Of a DNA stretch of 64,000 nt, positions 19,956 through 40,055 are shown in pieces. Numbering within the stretch: position 1 is the first letter of the stretch; each line of letters opens with the position of its first letter. The notes beneath the pieces were generated by a model. The model had not been told where the DNA came from, made no database searches, and saw only the letters and a list, made by a program, of their open reading frames with translations. The DNA is from Daphnia pulex (Eukaryota; Arthropoda; Branchiopoda; Diplostraca; Daphniidae), in contig NC_060022.1 of NCBI RefSeq assembly GCF_021134715.1, positions 5,089,001-5,153,000 of the forward strand, read 5' to 3'. A program made the position numbers and the translations under genes.

Positions 19956-22900
19956 TTTCAATCACCCCAAAGATGTATTTAAAAAAAATCAACTTGAATC
20001 AAACATTAATAGGTAAATTGAATTTTTAGCTATACATGTATAATTATCGGCCTATGCTAGTAGGCAACCGGAACCGGGAATAATCGCCTCAAGGAAATCC
20101 TAAAAAGTCTGACGACATTTGCTAAGAGTCTAACGAAATACACATACAAGCCTATACGTACTTGTACACTCACACAGAGGTAAATTCAAGGTCACTGCAC
20201 CAACCAGAAGGAACACCGACGACGAAGAAAATGATTATTAGCTATTATGGCCTTTTTGTGTGTGTGTGCGCGCCGGGACTCACGGAAAGAGAAAAAGAAA
20301 ATAGCGCGCGTGAACCGCAACATGTACATATAAAAGTTAACTATCTCCGCGCAGCAGCAGAAGAGCCATGTTCCGCTATAACCGAGTCAAACCATTTCGG
20401 TCGGTTTCTTCTTCTTCTTTTTCCAGCACTTTCCTCGTTTTCACGCGGAACCCGCCACCAGCAGCAGCAGCAGACGGTGAACAGCAGCAGCAGCAGTCGA
20501 GGAAAAACCCGATGAAGAGTGTAAGTTGAATAACGGTGTGAACAACAAAAAAAAAGAAAAGAAAGTCACGCAGTTCTCTTACTCCCGCGTCCACCATTTT
20601 TTATTTTGTTTCAGGTGACGTGACCGACCGTCGTCGTGTCATCATCGGCACCACAAACCGCGCAACCCATTCTCCCTGCTGACTGCTGCTGCTATACAGC
20701 GAAGGTGATTCATTTCGGTTTTTCTCTTGCGGTTAGTATATCAAAGTTGATTACATCTTTTTCTATTATTATTATTTCAGTCTGCTATCAATTAAAAAAA
20801 GTATATTGGATATCTTTTTTTTGTCTGGCCGGAAGGCGAGAGTCAATCACTGCGTGACTTGTGCGTTCGGCACCGGTTCATTCCACTTTTTCTTCTTGTT
20901 ATATTTCCTTTTGGGTAATTATATAGTCGACATTATGTTGTGTGGACTGGCCGGAGCTGGATCTTGGTTTTTTTTAGGCCTATATTGCGTCCAGCATTAT
21001 TTCAGCTGCGGCCTACCACCGCCCATTATATTATTACATTCGATTCACATGTGTGTTGTTGTCCGTTTCCAGTTGTTTCCTGAATGGTTATAACCAAGGG
21101 GGGACAATGTCTACGACCTTATTATTACGACATCACTTTCTAACCTCAATTATAACTGAACAATGCTATATCTCTTTTTACTTTTAGATCTAGTATATTA
21201 CAGCCTATACCAGCTGTATATATATATAATTTGGTGTGTGTATACTAGATATCCAGACGGCTAATACAGTTATGATAATTCGTCATGTGTGTGTGTTCTG
21301 TGTGGGTTTCTTCTGATCTATTAATTTTTCAAGGTTTATGGTTCCACGATCCAAAAAACTCTCCCTCTCTTCTGTGTGCTGTGTGTCTATAATTTCATTT
21401 CATTGTCAAGGGGTTGTGCTAGATGTACATAGAGAAGGGGGGTGGATTGTGTCCGGCGGATATCTTGTCATTTAATTTCAATTCAACAAAAAAAAAGAAA
21501 TGACAAAACGAACGGTTGTTTTTTTTCTTTCTGTCGGGATAGAAGACGGGAGTCACGCAGCAGCTGACGACAACCCAACGAATAATAGGGAAATATACTC
21601 GTTTTTGATATCGGTTGCGGTAAAGTGGAAGTATCAGAATCGAAAATAGTTGTTCTTCCCACACAGACACAACAGACGATCTTATACATTAAAATGAAAT
21701 GAAATTCACTTGAAAGGTAGTTTGGTACACAGCACAAGGCGCTGTTGTGTTTCCGGTTCATTTAACTCTTGGCTCGCGCGCGTTCCAACCGAAAATGTCG
21801 AATATTTTCCCGTTGCTTTTTCTTCTTCTTCGTGTAATCGTCTACCGCAAAAAAAAACAAGCCATCCAGTTCTTCTTCTTCTTCTTCTTCTTCTTCTTGT
21901 TTAGACCGATGGGAAATCACGGCACTAAGAATGAGGAAGTGGCCCAGCAGTCTACACGTTAGTCGAATAGTTATTCGCCTATTGTATTAGTGTCTTCTGG
22001 GCGACCAAAAAAAGAAAAGAAGCCAATAATAACAGCAGCTGATGGATATGTTGCCCAGCTCCCCAAATGACTGTCTATGTGTTTCTGGACTTTTCTTATA
22101 GTACGGTCCGTCAAACACCTGTATATACTGCGTGTAGTATAGCTATAGCTATGCCCGGCTGTTGTGTATACATTTCTCTCTCCCTCTGCTTGAACAAGTT
22201 ATGATTATGAATGTGTGACAGCAGCATGGGGCAGTTGGAGCAAGAGAGCGACGTACGGAAATAACCTCAAACAGCACAGCAGCAGCAGCGGCGACTCATC
22301 ATTGGACATCACAACAATTTTCAGACGCACGACCATCTGTCGCTGACGTCTGCGCTGCTATCAGATAAAAAAGAAAAAAAATCTCTTCAGGAAAAAAAAA
22401 CAATCATCTCCAGTCGAGATTATTATTATATTCTCCTTGGGCGCTACACACACATACATTCGCCATATGGTCGTCAACAATAACTTTTGATTTTATTCCA
22501 AGTTCAAGTTCAACCTCCCCCCTCCTAAATCAAAAATTGTTCTTTTAAAATTGTCCATCATAAAATAATTTTGATAATTTTCTACAGTCGGTTTTGATAA
22601 ATCCTTGAAGAAAAATGGAAAGTCTATTTTGTCGCAAAGGCCGACCGATAATCACTTTGCGGTATTATATGCAACGCCATTGAAATTATCTTTTCTTTTT
22701 TGTTGTGTAAAAGGTCCCGGAATTCCCCACTAAACCGCACGACGAAAAAGAAAAATTGCGTTCAAAACATTTCGAATGGAAAATGGGAGTAGTAATTTTG
22801 CACTTCCTACTTTGGTCTCAACGATGCCAAGGTCAGCAGACCCATACAAAGAGGTAGACTCTGTGTGTGTGTGCGCGTGTATTATGTATATACACACGCT

Positions 22901-25900
22901 CTCGATCATCATCATTATAGACGCTGATACATGTAGAGTAGAGATACACACCCAGCCGAAAAGGCAGTTCAACTAGCTACAATAAGAAAAATGAAAGATG
23001 ATGGCGAAAAATCCTTTTTGCCGCCGTGAGTCGGCGTGAAATGATACACATAAAAAGAGATTACTGTACAGCCTTGAGCTGCAATGGTTGGGGTATAGTA
23101 TAGTATACACTAATAACAGCAACAAACCGGCTGGACGAGAAAGAAAGAAAAATGTCGACAAAAAGATAAATGGTTCGGTCATCGTGATTCATTTGCAGAT
23201 GCTGCTGCTGCTGCTGCCAGAGAGAGAGGGGAATTGTATAGTTAGTTTGTCTGCGGCGGTTATTTCGACTGGGAAAAAAAGAAGAAAAAAGCCTTTGTTA
23301 TAGAATCATTTCTTTTTTTTTTGCAAACACGATTGGCTGAGCAGCACGAAGGCCATCGTGATGTTCGCCTTGAATTTTCCCGTGGCCGTCCAAACAACTT
23401 TTTTTTCTTTTATTTTTCCAAACAAAAGAAAAAAAAAACGAAAATTTTTGTCGAAAAAGTGGTGGAACTCGTCTCGGCGTGAACAAATGAATCTCGTTTC
23501 ATTTTTTAACTTTTTTTAATTAAAAAAAGAATAATAATATCGAAAAGTGTTGATGAATTCATCAGCAACACGACACATTTTGATTGCTGTTGCTGCTTAT
23601 TACAACAGCGAAAAATAATTATATTATAAGACAAATGGAATTACAATCAAACTGGGAAATATGATGACGATAATTGCTGCTGCGCTGCGTGAGAAGAGGC
23701 TCTAATCACTTATGAGAAAAAAGCACAAGGAAAATGATTTCACAGTGTCTCACTGCTGGAGATGATGATGATGGCGTCGACTTGTTTCACACAAAACAAA
23801 AGTATTGCCAACCCGAAAATGTCGTGACCGAGATGAAGTTCAAAGTTCATTCCCGCGGTACGCACCCCAGCGTATAGCTAAGAAGTTGTGATGCTATAAC
23901 CAACAATTGCTATAATATATATACAAGGGGGTCCCTCGTTGCGGTTTTCCATTCTCCCTTTTTTTTCGTTTTTCCCGAAACGGTTCTTCTTCTTCTTCTT
24001 CTAGAAACTCGAAAAAGGAAAAACTGTAAAGGTCGACTCGACTCGGTGCGATGACGATACAAAGAGAAAGTTTCCATTTTACCTTTTTTTCATGCCTCCG
24101 CATTTTCAGGGTCGCCCTTCAAAACACTCGAAGAATAGGAAAAGAAAAGAAAACATTTCCCAACTTTTGTGTAGTCTACCTGTCTAATACTTAACATTAT
24201 TTTCCCCCCTCTATTTTTTTTTGTTTGGGGTGTATACAAGTCACTTTTACCTGTTGTTGCCTGGTTGTAGCGGCACCTGGCGTACGGTAAGTTGCTCTCC
24301 CCCCCCCTCCACAGTTTTTTGGTCGAATCAAAGAAACAAGTCGAGGAAACGGAAAGCAAAAGAAAAAAGTGTTTTAACCTTCACAAAATGTTCCAGTTCA
24401 TCAAGAGTATGGCAACCAAAATAATAGAAAAAAGAGAATATAACCGAGTGAAACGAAAAGAGAAAAATGACGGCAAACAAAATAAAGACCCGTTCGCTCT
24501 CCGGAGCAACCAATGCTGGTGAATCAAAACAAAAGAGCGACGATAGCGAAATCAGTGGAACGTACTAGGAAGCCGTTCTCTTTTATTTTATAATTTATAT
24601 ATCTTCAGAGCTTACTACTACTTGATGATCAAGGCCGAGCCAATGTATTTTCATATTTAAACGCGCAGGAGCAGCTGATTAATCACGGCAGTTATTCGTA
24701 TCGATGACGGGCAAGTTTCAAAATATGGGCGTGGATATACTACTACTACCTATGAAGTGCATTTCCCATCAATACAGTTAATACAAAAAACAATTGCCTT
24801 AAAAAGCGATAAGGGAAATGTTACAAGTTTCAGATGTGTGGGGGGACCCATTCCAATCGATTTCTTGTTTTATATTTTTAAAAACAGTCAAATATGTAAA
24901 CCTGTTTTGCACACGGTGGATTAGCGTGCCGAGATAAAAACAGAGATCCTTCGACTGGCCATAAAAACAGGACCCATAGTTGTTGTAGCGAGTTTTTTTC
25001 CGTCAGCTCTCAGCAGCAACGGGGTCAAGAGAGTTTATTTAGACGTTTAGTCATCAGCAAACTTCCTGGTCGTCCAGTTATTATATATGCTTTTATTTCT
25101 CTTCACTCTAGCTATCCCTTTTGTAATTGAAACTGGATTGAATGTTGATTTGTTTTCAAGGATTTCAAGTGTGTGTATACTACTGTATAGGTAGATTATA
25201 TTTGATCGTGATTGGCGCACTGCATTGAATATCGAGTGAGTAACACAAGAACTGGGTTGCATTTGTTGGCGGTGTGTCACGAATGCAAAAGAACCTTTTT
25301 TTGATTGAATAATTTCAATCTATTCAATTCTCTCTCTTTTTTGGCGAAGAAAGACGCCAATGTCAGATGGACTGATATGTAACAAGCGCGCAGCATAGAA
25401 ACGAATAACATTAACCAACATTGGTTGATTGCGCGCTATTTTACGGTAACTATATAGCAAAAATGTCAATTCCGTATGCACACAACAGATTGCCGTTGTT
25501 CTTTTTGACTATGGCAATTCTCCGAACCGGTTTTGATAGTATATACCTTTTGATTTAGTTGGAAACGAACATTTCTGGAATCAGTGTGCAGAAAAACTGC
25601 TGCGCGCTGTGAGCAAAAGGTGAATTATCATTGCTAATATAAGGAAACCAAGAGAGGGCCCCTATCTATTTTCAAAAATCTCTATGTGTTCCAATGTGCA
25701 AGGACGTTGGGCAAACAAAAAACTAGCAATAGACCCGGACATAGTATATATAATATAATTTACAACATGCGATTACCAGTGAACTATCACACCCAGCCAA
25801 AAGCCTATACTTGGAAATGTATATAAGACGGATTGCGTCTTATTCATGAATATAACTTAGTGCCCGCAAGACACAAGCCAAATTGTGTAAATCAGTTTCA

Positions 25901-28468
25901 AATTATTAACTACTCGGATAGAAACAAAAATTCCAATGTCATCTCAAAAAAGATGGAAACTTTCACCGAGGCCTAGTTAAGACCCCAAAAAATATAGGCC
26001 GACCATCATAGACCCTGTAAAAAAAAAACGAAATAACGTAACCAGCGACCTCAATTCCGGATTCTAACCCAAGTGAAAATATACACTCTTCTTTTACCCT
26101 CATTTTTTCCCAGTTGCCGCTAGGGTAGAAAAAAGGACGATAGGCCTAGTAGTAGACGCCGAGGTTACGAGCTGAAAAAAAGAAAGTTGAAGGGGACCGA
26201 AAGAAAGTGGGAGAAAAAAACGAAAATGAACCGTAGTATAGTAACTGTATAGACCTCTATAGTTATTATTATAGGTTCTACTATGCATCTTCCCTTTTTT
26301 TTCGGTTGTATAACCTAGTAGGAAAAAATATATATTTTTTAAAAAAAGGAAAAAAAAAAGAAGAAGTTGACCGTTATTATGTGCATGTCATTTCGGGGAG
26401 GATGACCCAGACCTAGAACGAGTTCTTCTTTTTACCTGCTATGTGTGTGTGTATCATTACAGCTTTCTTTTTTTTTGAATAACAGAAAATATTGTTTTAT
26501 TTTTTAGTTGGTTTAAATCCCCCGCCGAAATAATAAGAAAATGGCGATTTGCCAATTTTGCCGATTTGTGTCGATATTCTGTAGGCCATCGGGTCACGCA
26601 TCGAAAGTCAATTTAGCGAATAAATTGCGAAATTTGTTTATGATCGATTAATCGAACCTTGACACCGATATTGCACTGTCCTGCTGGTGTCATCGTCTGC
26701 TCACGAAATAAAAACAACGGTGGACTGGATTTTTACACAAGAAGAAGATTATCCAACTAAAATAAAGCGCCGTTTTATTTTATTTTTTCCAGTTTCCTGG
26801 ACTTTCAATTGACGACAACCAGAAAAATTCCGACGAGAGAGTTAAAAAAGAAAAAGAACTTATAGCGGCCGAGTCCGTGCATCGACTTCTTCTATGAGAT
26901 TCCATTGCCACAGTCGTGGAAGGAGAACCAATGGCAAGACTCGACTTTGAAAAAAAAATAAAATAAAAACGGGTGGTGGGTGGTTGGGTTGGGATGGGAG
27001 TGAGACCACTTTCGCCCAACGGGCTGGCAGGCAGCTCCTTCACGGTCAAAAATCCCACCCACCGCCCGGAGAGGAGCTCACGCACACACACAGGCCCCCA
27101 TCTTTTCTTTTTCTTTGTGTTATCGGCCACCACCTGTGTGTCTTGTATTCAAGTTTTTCTTCTTCTTCTTCTTCCCTGCACTTTTTCACCATCTTCTTCT
27201 TTTTCTTCCATTCGCCCGGAAGAGAAAAAAACTGAAAGGGCGACGATCGTGACACACAACGTCAAAATTGATTCAAACATTTTTGTTTCTTTTTTGGCTC
27301 ATTTCGTGTCTAGGCCATTTTGATAAACACAAAAATGCGTCAGGAGCTCCTGATTTATTAGGCGACCTTGTGTCGTTCACCCGACAGAGATTAGGAGAAC
27401 TGCGGGATCTGACGCGCTCGGGATCGTTTTTTCTAGATTTTTTTGAGACTCGGCCAAAAAATTCTGAAATTATTATTTATTTTAGCAAACTGCTGAAATT
27501 CCAAGGTTTTTCTTTTCTGAATAGAAACGACTTGACTTGATTCTTTAGGCCTTGAAGGAGCCCAAACGTTTTGTGTGAATTTCTCTCTCTGGTTTTCGTC
27601 TGCAGAAACAAAATGGAGACCCTGAAAAAGATGGTTTCGTCTGCTGCAAGAGAGTAGAAGAAAACGCATCATCATCTCTTCTTTTGACTTGAAGAAACTA
27701 TCCGCTAGGTTTCTTCACGTTCGTTCGTCTCTCTCGTTGATTGTTGAGGTTCCCCGAGTATGGAACCCCTTGAGGCTACGGGTGGTGGTGGGTTGATAAG
27801 CAACGGCACTTTTTGTTCTTTTTTCTTCCCTTCGAGCGGGTGGTGGGTGGGTGGGTGAGAAGCCCGGCCTGCCTAGTGCTAGCTCAGCGTGGTCGACAGG
27901 GTAAAAGGTAGGTAGTGTCTAGCCGGTGGGTGATTCAAGTCACTTGTCCTTCAGCTTTCGTCGGAGGTAGACCAAACCAACGACGACGCTCGTGTACCAA
28001 ACAAATTAAACAACAGTTTTTTTTAACTATATCACATCAACACATATATCAATCGGGTTTTCAGTTAACAGTGTTTTGTGAGTGCGATATATCGAAAAGT
28101 GAATCATCGACTATTATTTGGGTAGCGTGACCGCGTGCACACACATCAAAGATGGCGCGCCACCAGTGATTTCAACGTCCGAACTTTGTTGTTCCGACCC
28201 ACCACAATATGTCAGATCGAGATATTGAATTTGGTCGTGTGATTGAACGGAATCTATCGAAACATTCAATTCATTTCAGCTAGTTAAACGCCGAAATTCT
28301 CCCCTTTTTATTTTGAGCGAGAGAGAGAGAAAGAGCGAAAAACAAAAGAAGAACTAGAAGCGCGTTCGTTCGTTCACCAGAGACCTTGAAAAAAGAGACG
28401 AATAGAAGGAGAGAAGGAGATAAGAAATATTTGGGGGCAAGTAGCGTGAAAAGAAGAAGAAGAAGAAA
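19956..28468. other. Upstream / regulatory region and 5' UTR of ovo
   Basis: No protein-coding region is supported in these 8.5 kb. The stretch directly before 28469 should hold the ovo 5' UTR on the plus strand. An initiator-like TCAGTT at 28061 is a weak candidate start. Simple repeats include CAG/GCA runs around 20455-20500, a CTT run at ~21868-21900 and CA/TG runs around 22862 and 26440. In flies the matching region of shavenbaby is a large array of epidermal enhancers, so regulatory content is expected, but nothing in the sequence shows it directly. Confidence 0.45.
21868..21900 (+). repeat. CTT microsatellite
   Basis: Uninterrupted run of ttc/ctt triplets in non-coding DNA upstream of ovo. 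Shorter trinucleotide and CA/TG runs occur throughout the same gap. Confidence 0.8.
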
Positions 28469-35274
<6,806 letters not shown>

Positions 35275-38200
35275 AACAACACCAACAAATCATTCATAAT
35301 CGTAATCAACGTACATATAATAACCCCCTTTCCTTTATTGTGTCTTTTACGCTCTTTCTACACGACACGACACTACATAAACACGGCGATTCAAAAAAAC
35401 AATTATGAGCAAATCGGTATATAATAGTTTTTTGCTCGGGTAACATTTTTCTACTTTTTATTTGAACGGTGGCGGGAAACCAAAAGATTTTTGAAAAATC
35501 GAAAAAATTAGAAAAGGTATACATACATATATACTATTACTACTATACAACAGACGCACAAAACGTTTGTTCCTGTCTTTCTTGTAGACTGTTTTGATAT
35601 GTCTGTCTGTGTGTGTGTGTGGGTGGGTTGTGTGTGTGTTTTGACTATTTGGATAAGGAGGGAAAGCACATAGGAAATATTTTACTCAAACACACACACG
35701 CACATTACCTTTTGTTTTTTTGGTTCTATGTATAGTTTTTCATTTGCGATAAAAAGCACCGGGCAGAAAGATAAAACAAAAAAAAAATCTTACCAGTTGA
35801 ATATTTTCTGGGGGAAGCAGGTTAACTTAACAACGAAACACACCATCACAAACACACACAGACACACGATACACACACATTTAATGAGTAAAAAAGCTAC
35901 ATATTATATCTATGAAAAACAATATCTCTGGTTGGGACTTGCGCATCTTTTCAGCATTTTAAGACTGAGCAAGGGAAAAAAAGAACGACAAATCTTTCTA
36001 AAGGAATTCAGGGGGCTCATGGCTATTTTTCCTTATTTTTTTTCCAATTTAATTTGATGTTTGTAATCATCTCACACATATCTCCTGTCTCTCTTGTTTC
36101 TCTCCCTATATAGTGGCTGTCGAGCGATTTTCATGAAACATTTTTAATATTATGTATTTGCGGTGCGATTATTCAGTTTTATTTGTGTGGTCTTTCCCTA
36201 TATCCCCCCCAATCCAAATCGATAAAATTAAAACAATTAATGATTGAAAAAAAGGTTAAAAGAAGAAAAAAAAAAACGAAAATTCGGCGAGCGATTTGTT
36301 TTTTGTGTGTGGTTTTCGGTTGTGGGGTTTCGTTCACCTGGCGGACGTTGGGTTTGTGACGATTCGGGAGTGTGCATCCATGTTGTGTCGTGTATGTGCT
36401 GCTGGGGTTTTTATATAGGGTCAGTGGAATATGATTCTACCGTTTTATGCAACCAAATAATTTATATATTTTTTCCTCCTTCCATACACCAACCATTTTT
36501 CCAGCAATCCCCCCCAATTGTAGTCTCTCCATCTTCTTCGTATTTTGATCCATACCGACACACACCCTACAAAAAACTATATCAACTGAAATTTTACTCT
36601 TTTAGATCTTCCCATCTCTTTTATTCAAATGATCGCTCTGATGATTTATCCTGCATTTTTTTTTGAAAAAAAAAAAGCTGTCACAATCATGTACGTCTCG
36701 TCATATTCTTTCGAATAATAAACACATATATCTGAGACATGAACGGCAGCTGTTGCTGCTTATTGCGTTCAAAACAAAATTTACTTTTATTCTTTGCGTA
36801 CGACGACATGTGTTTCTCTCGTCGGCAAAATATTTACCAAATAATATAATCCCGTTAGTTGGGTGTTATTTCCTTAGAAGCGATTGAGAGGGAACGGCAT
36901 TGAAGTGGCGACATTGCGAGGGGCTCATGTGTCGCTCGGCACATCGCGCTATCATGTGTTGCCATAAATGGACGGCCATCGGTGACTCATTTTGGCCGTT
37001 TTCCACATGTTGAACAAGTGATAGACGCAGATTTTTTTTGTTTTGTCCATGTTAGATGCGATAGTGTCCCAATATATGGAGCTAGTGTTGGCCTTTCGTG
37101 ATTTATTACTCCTTCTTGAAGAGCTCAAGGGGCTTCCAAGGCCTTGCAAAATATTTGTAGCCAGCAGACTTTTGGCGACAATCATGAAAATGTTTTTTTT
37201 TTTAAAGCAATTTCATCCTCCCAAACAAATAAGTCATAACTTAATTTTGTTACTTATTTATTTAAATGCGATATAATCTTATTTTTGGCTTGGTTTTCTA
37301 GGTTTCACTGGAGTATGCTCGTTGCTCCACTCACCCGAACGATCAAGAAGAAATTTATGCATTCACGCGCACCGTTACATAATTATTATAAACTTTAATG
37401 ATACGTTTATTAATTGTTTTATTTTTATTTTTTTGGTTTATTATTTTTATTTTGAATGAAAACTGGCATCTTTTCATTTTTTTTTCTGTAGCAGACCTCT
37501 GGTGAGTGAATTCAACTTCTTCATAATTCAAATTTTCTCGTAGTTTTTTGCAAACCCGTTTGACATTTGGCATTTTCCATTTTTAAGTAATTGGCAGCCG
37601 TATTTAAATATTACTTTGTAGTTATAACAGTTTATTGTACTAGAATAAAAGTTTAGTCAAATTAAATCCGAAACATTCAAATTAATTTAATGGCTTTTCC
37701 GTATTTTACCGCTAAAAGTCAAGGTCAGATTATCAGCTGATTCCCTTCCCTACTTAAGTCGTCGTCACTTCGTTAGACATCTGGATCGAATTCCACTTCA
37801 TTTACTGTATCTGATCGTCTCTGATCGACTCTTAAAGAGTCACCAGCTTATGTTCAGCATGCTCTATTTTTCCACTCATTAGTTTGGATATGTTGGTGTT
37901 GTTTTTAATGTGGGAAAGGTTTCTGTTAAATGTTGTAATAGATTAAATATAACGCAAATTTAATATGATATTGAATGTTTGTCGAGACTGTCATGAAGCG
38001 TTAACTAGTTATGATCACAGTGCCCACGTTGTCATTCGCGGGTTTTATGAGTTACGACTAGGTGTATGGTATTATTATCGTAATTCGTAATGGTAATTCT
38101 GGTGAGATGCAGTCGTGATGTTCGTTGAGTGATTAGTGCCCATCTTGATGTGGATATGGGTATAGTCACAATATTTTCACTAATTAAATAACATTTCCCT

Positions 38201-38414
38201 CGTAAAATGGGAATACCTATTTAATAACCAGCTAGCCTATAAATTTCCGTACCATTCCGCAAAACCCCAAATACAGGATGACAAATCATGTCAATTAAAA
38301 ATTGACTGTTGCGCTTCTGTTATCTTGAGTAATCAAAAAAGATAAAGGTAAGAATAAGCAGTGGATAAAAAAAAAAAGATTTCAAAACTTCGACCATGGT
38401 CCGTCCTACCATGG
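35275..38414. other. ovo 3' UTR and following intergenic DNA
   Basis: The proximal ~1.4 kb is AT-rich with TG/CA runs (for example ~35608-35640 and ~35860-35880), as expected of a 3' UTR. Beyond ~36.9 kb there are short frames (37043-37276 plus, 37355-37573 minus) with no family I recognise; they may be transposon remnants. Nothing else is supported. Confidence 0.5.
36717..36722 (+). terminator. Candidate polyadenylation signal of ovo
   Basis: An AATAAA about 1.44 kb after the ovo stop codon, in an AT-rich context. It is a plausible end for a long 3' UTR but not proven. Confidence 0.35.
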
Positions 38415-38642
38415 GTATGGAGAGGTGGTTCCCAATGACAGTGTTAAATTCCCCATAAAGGAGGGATCCGGCCATTTTACTAAAAGGCCCCTTTGAATGT
38501 CCATATGCCGCGAGCCTAGATGGCGCTGATTCAAAGGGGCCGCCGTATCATACCCATACAAATGTCGCTAGTATAAAGTAGCGTCCCGTCGAATCCCCTT
38601 ATGGGAAATTTATCACTGTCATTGGGAATCACCTCTCCATAC
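38415..38642. mobile_element. MITE-like element, copy 1
   Basis: Starts GTATGGAGAGGTGGTTCCCA and ends with the inverted form of GTATGGAGAGGTGATTCCCA. The terminal inverted repeats are about 50 bp with few mismatches. Length is 228 bp with no ORF. Flanks ACCATGG and ACCTGGG may be a decayed target duplication. It is clearly related in ends and body to the elements at 38930-39188 and 52435-52693. Confidence 0.7.
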
Positions 38643-38929
38643 ACCTGGGTCCTACTACTACCTACTACAGTAGCCTACTACTACTACCCGACTACCGAGC
38701 GCTCGGCCAGGGATCGGATTGTTCTTTAGTGATTGGCAAAGATGGAATTTCTATCTAGGAAAATGCGAAAAGCGCGCCAGTTATACAAAAATTTTCTCCT
38801 GTTATCGTGACCTCGGAAAAATGAGGGGGGGGTGTTGGTGGTATAGGGGATAAAAGAGTCAAGAGTCTTATTTCCATTTGAGAAACCTAGGTCATGTCAT
38901 GTAAATATGGGTAATTGAGTATGGTCAAG

Positions 38930-39188
38930 GTATGGAGAAATGGTTCCCAGTCTCCATGTTAAAATTTCCGGGTCGTCCGCTCATTTTAATAAAAAGGTCT
39001 TTTTGTATGTCAATAACTCCATATGCCGCAACAGCCTAGATGGCGTGGCATTCGGACTTCGGAGAGACCTCCCTATGCCTCCATACAAAAGTCGTTAGTA
39101 AAAACAAGTAGCTTCCCGTCGCTTTCGAATCCCCTTATTATGGGAAATTTAACATGGTCATTGGCATTTGGCAACCATCTCTCCATAC
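38930..39188. mobile_element. MITE-like element, copy 2 (left arm)
   Basis: Ends GTATGGAGAAATGGTTCCCA and the inverse of GTATGGAGAGATGGTTGCCA; 259 bp, imperfect terminal inverted repeats of ~45 bp, no ORF. The mirrored copy in the right arm is at 52435-52693, so it was present before the arms duplicated. Confidence 0.65.
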
Positions 39189-39194
39189 CCCTGG

Positions 39195-39649
39195 CATAGA
39201 CAAAGACCACTGGTTTATTCTCTCCATAAGAAAATTAACATGGCCAACTGTCGCCAGAATTCTTGCTACCCTTCCTCCGATTTCTCCAACCCCGTATTAC
39301 TTGTCCTGCCCTCTAGTGTACGTTTTCATCTCTACACTCTGCTTACTTCTATTCAATTGCAATGATTCAATTGATTTCTCTGCTTTTGTAATTAGCTAAT
39401 GTCAAAATTTAATACAATTTGACTTCTTAATAAAAATTTTTAAGGCAAAATTACCTAAAACTATTAAACGCCAGCAAAGAATTTTACCAAGACAGAAGGA
39501 AAACAATCTTCGTCTGCAAAACCCTTCGTAGCCTCGGTGCAGTACAGTACTTTGTCCGCTAGAGGCACTACAATCGATACGGGAGCTCGGGGTCAGTAGG
39601 GATAGGGCTAAAAGGATAGCACAGCATCAACCAGTGGTCTTTGTCTATG
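39195..39649. mobile_element. 455-bp inverted-terminal-repeat element present in the left arm only
   Basis: Bounded by CATAGACAAAGACCACTGGT and its exact inverse. The sequence CCCCTGG flanks both sides (39188-39194 and 39650-39656). The right arm has a single uninterrupted CCCCTGG at the mirrored point (52429-52435), a clean empty site. It is non-autonomous: no ORF shows a transposase motif. The family cannot be named from the ends; the duplication can also be read as 5 bp with slightly longer inverted repeats. Confidence 0.88.
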
Positions 39650-39977
39650 CCCCTGGGTGAACGAAGCTATTTTTGTTGATGCATTTGCATAATTCATAAT
39701 AACGAGTTGGCAACCCTGTTGGTATTCTTCTTAATCATATGACTCAGTCTGAATTTGCATTCACTAATCACTATTCAACCGCTGACAGGTAATGGTGGAA
39801 CTCCTTACACTGTTCATGGGGTAAGAACTAGAAACTAATAAATCTTTTTTTCTCTATTCTTTTATTACTTAAATGATACGTGTAGTTGCTGATCATTGTT
39901 GGAATGACGAGTTGTGCGCCATTGCGTCATTAAAATGTAATAACAAATTTAAACCAGTTGAAACAATTGTTTGAAAT

Positions 39978-40055
39978 GGTCAAGTGATGATTCTCCATGG
40001 TTCCTGAAATTAAAAAGGTTGACAACATTGCTTGAACTAGGGCGAACTGATGACC
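39978..40055 (+). ncRNA. Candidate box C/D snoRNA (left arm)
   Basis: Stem GGTCA (39978-39982), C box GTGATGA (39984-39990), an internal CTGA usable as D' (40004-40007), D box CTGA (40047-40050), then TGACC (40051-40055), which pairs perfectly with the 5' stem. Total length 78 nt, in range for the family. The C' box is weak. I could not match either guide stretch (upstream of D' or D) to rRNA from memory, so the target is unknown. A splice-acceptor-like tract follows within ~45 nt, compatible with an intronic snoRNA. Confidence 0.45.

Noticed and set aside
36890..37280. Transposase-like fragment (plus frame with YMELVLAFRDLLLLLEELKG)
   Set aside because: Suggestive of an old mobile-element exon, but no catalytic motif or ends could be found.
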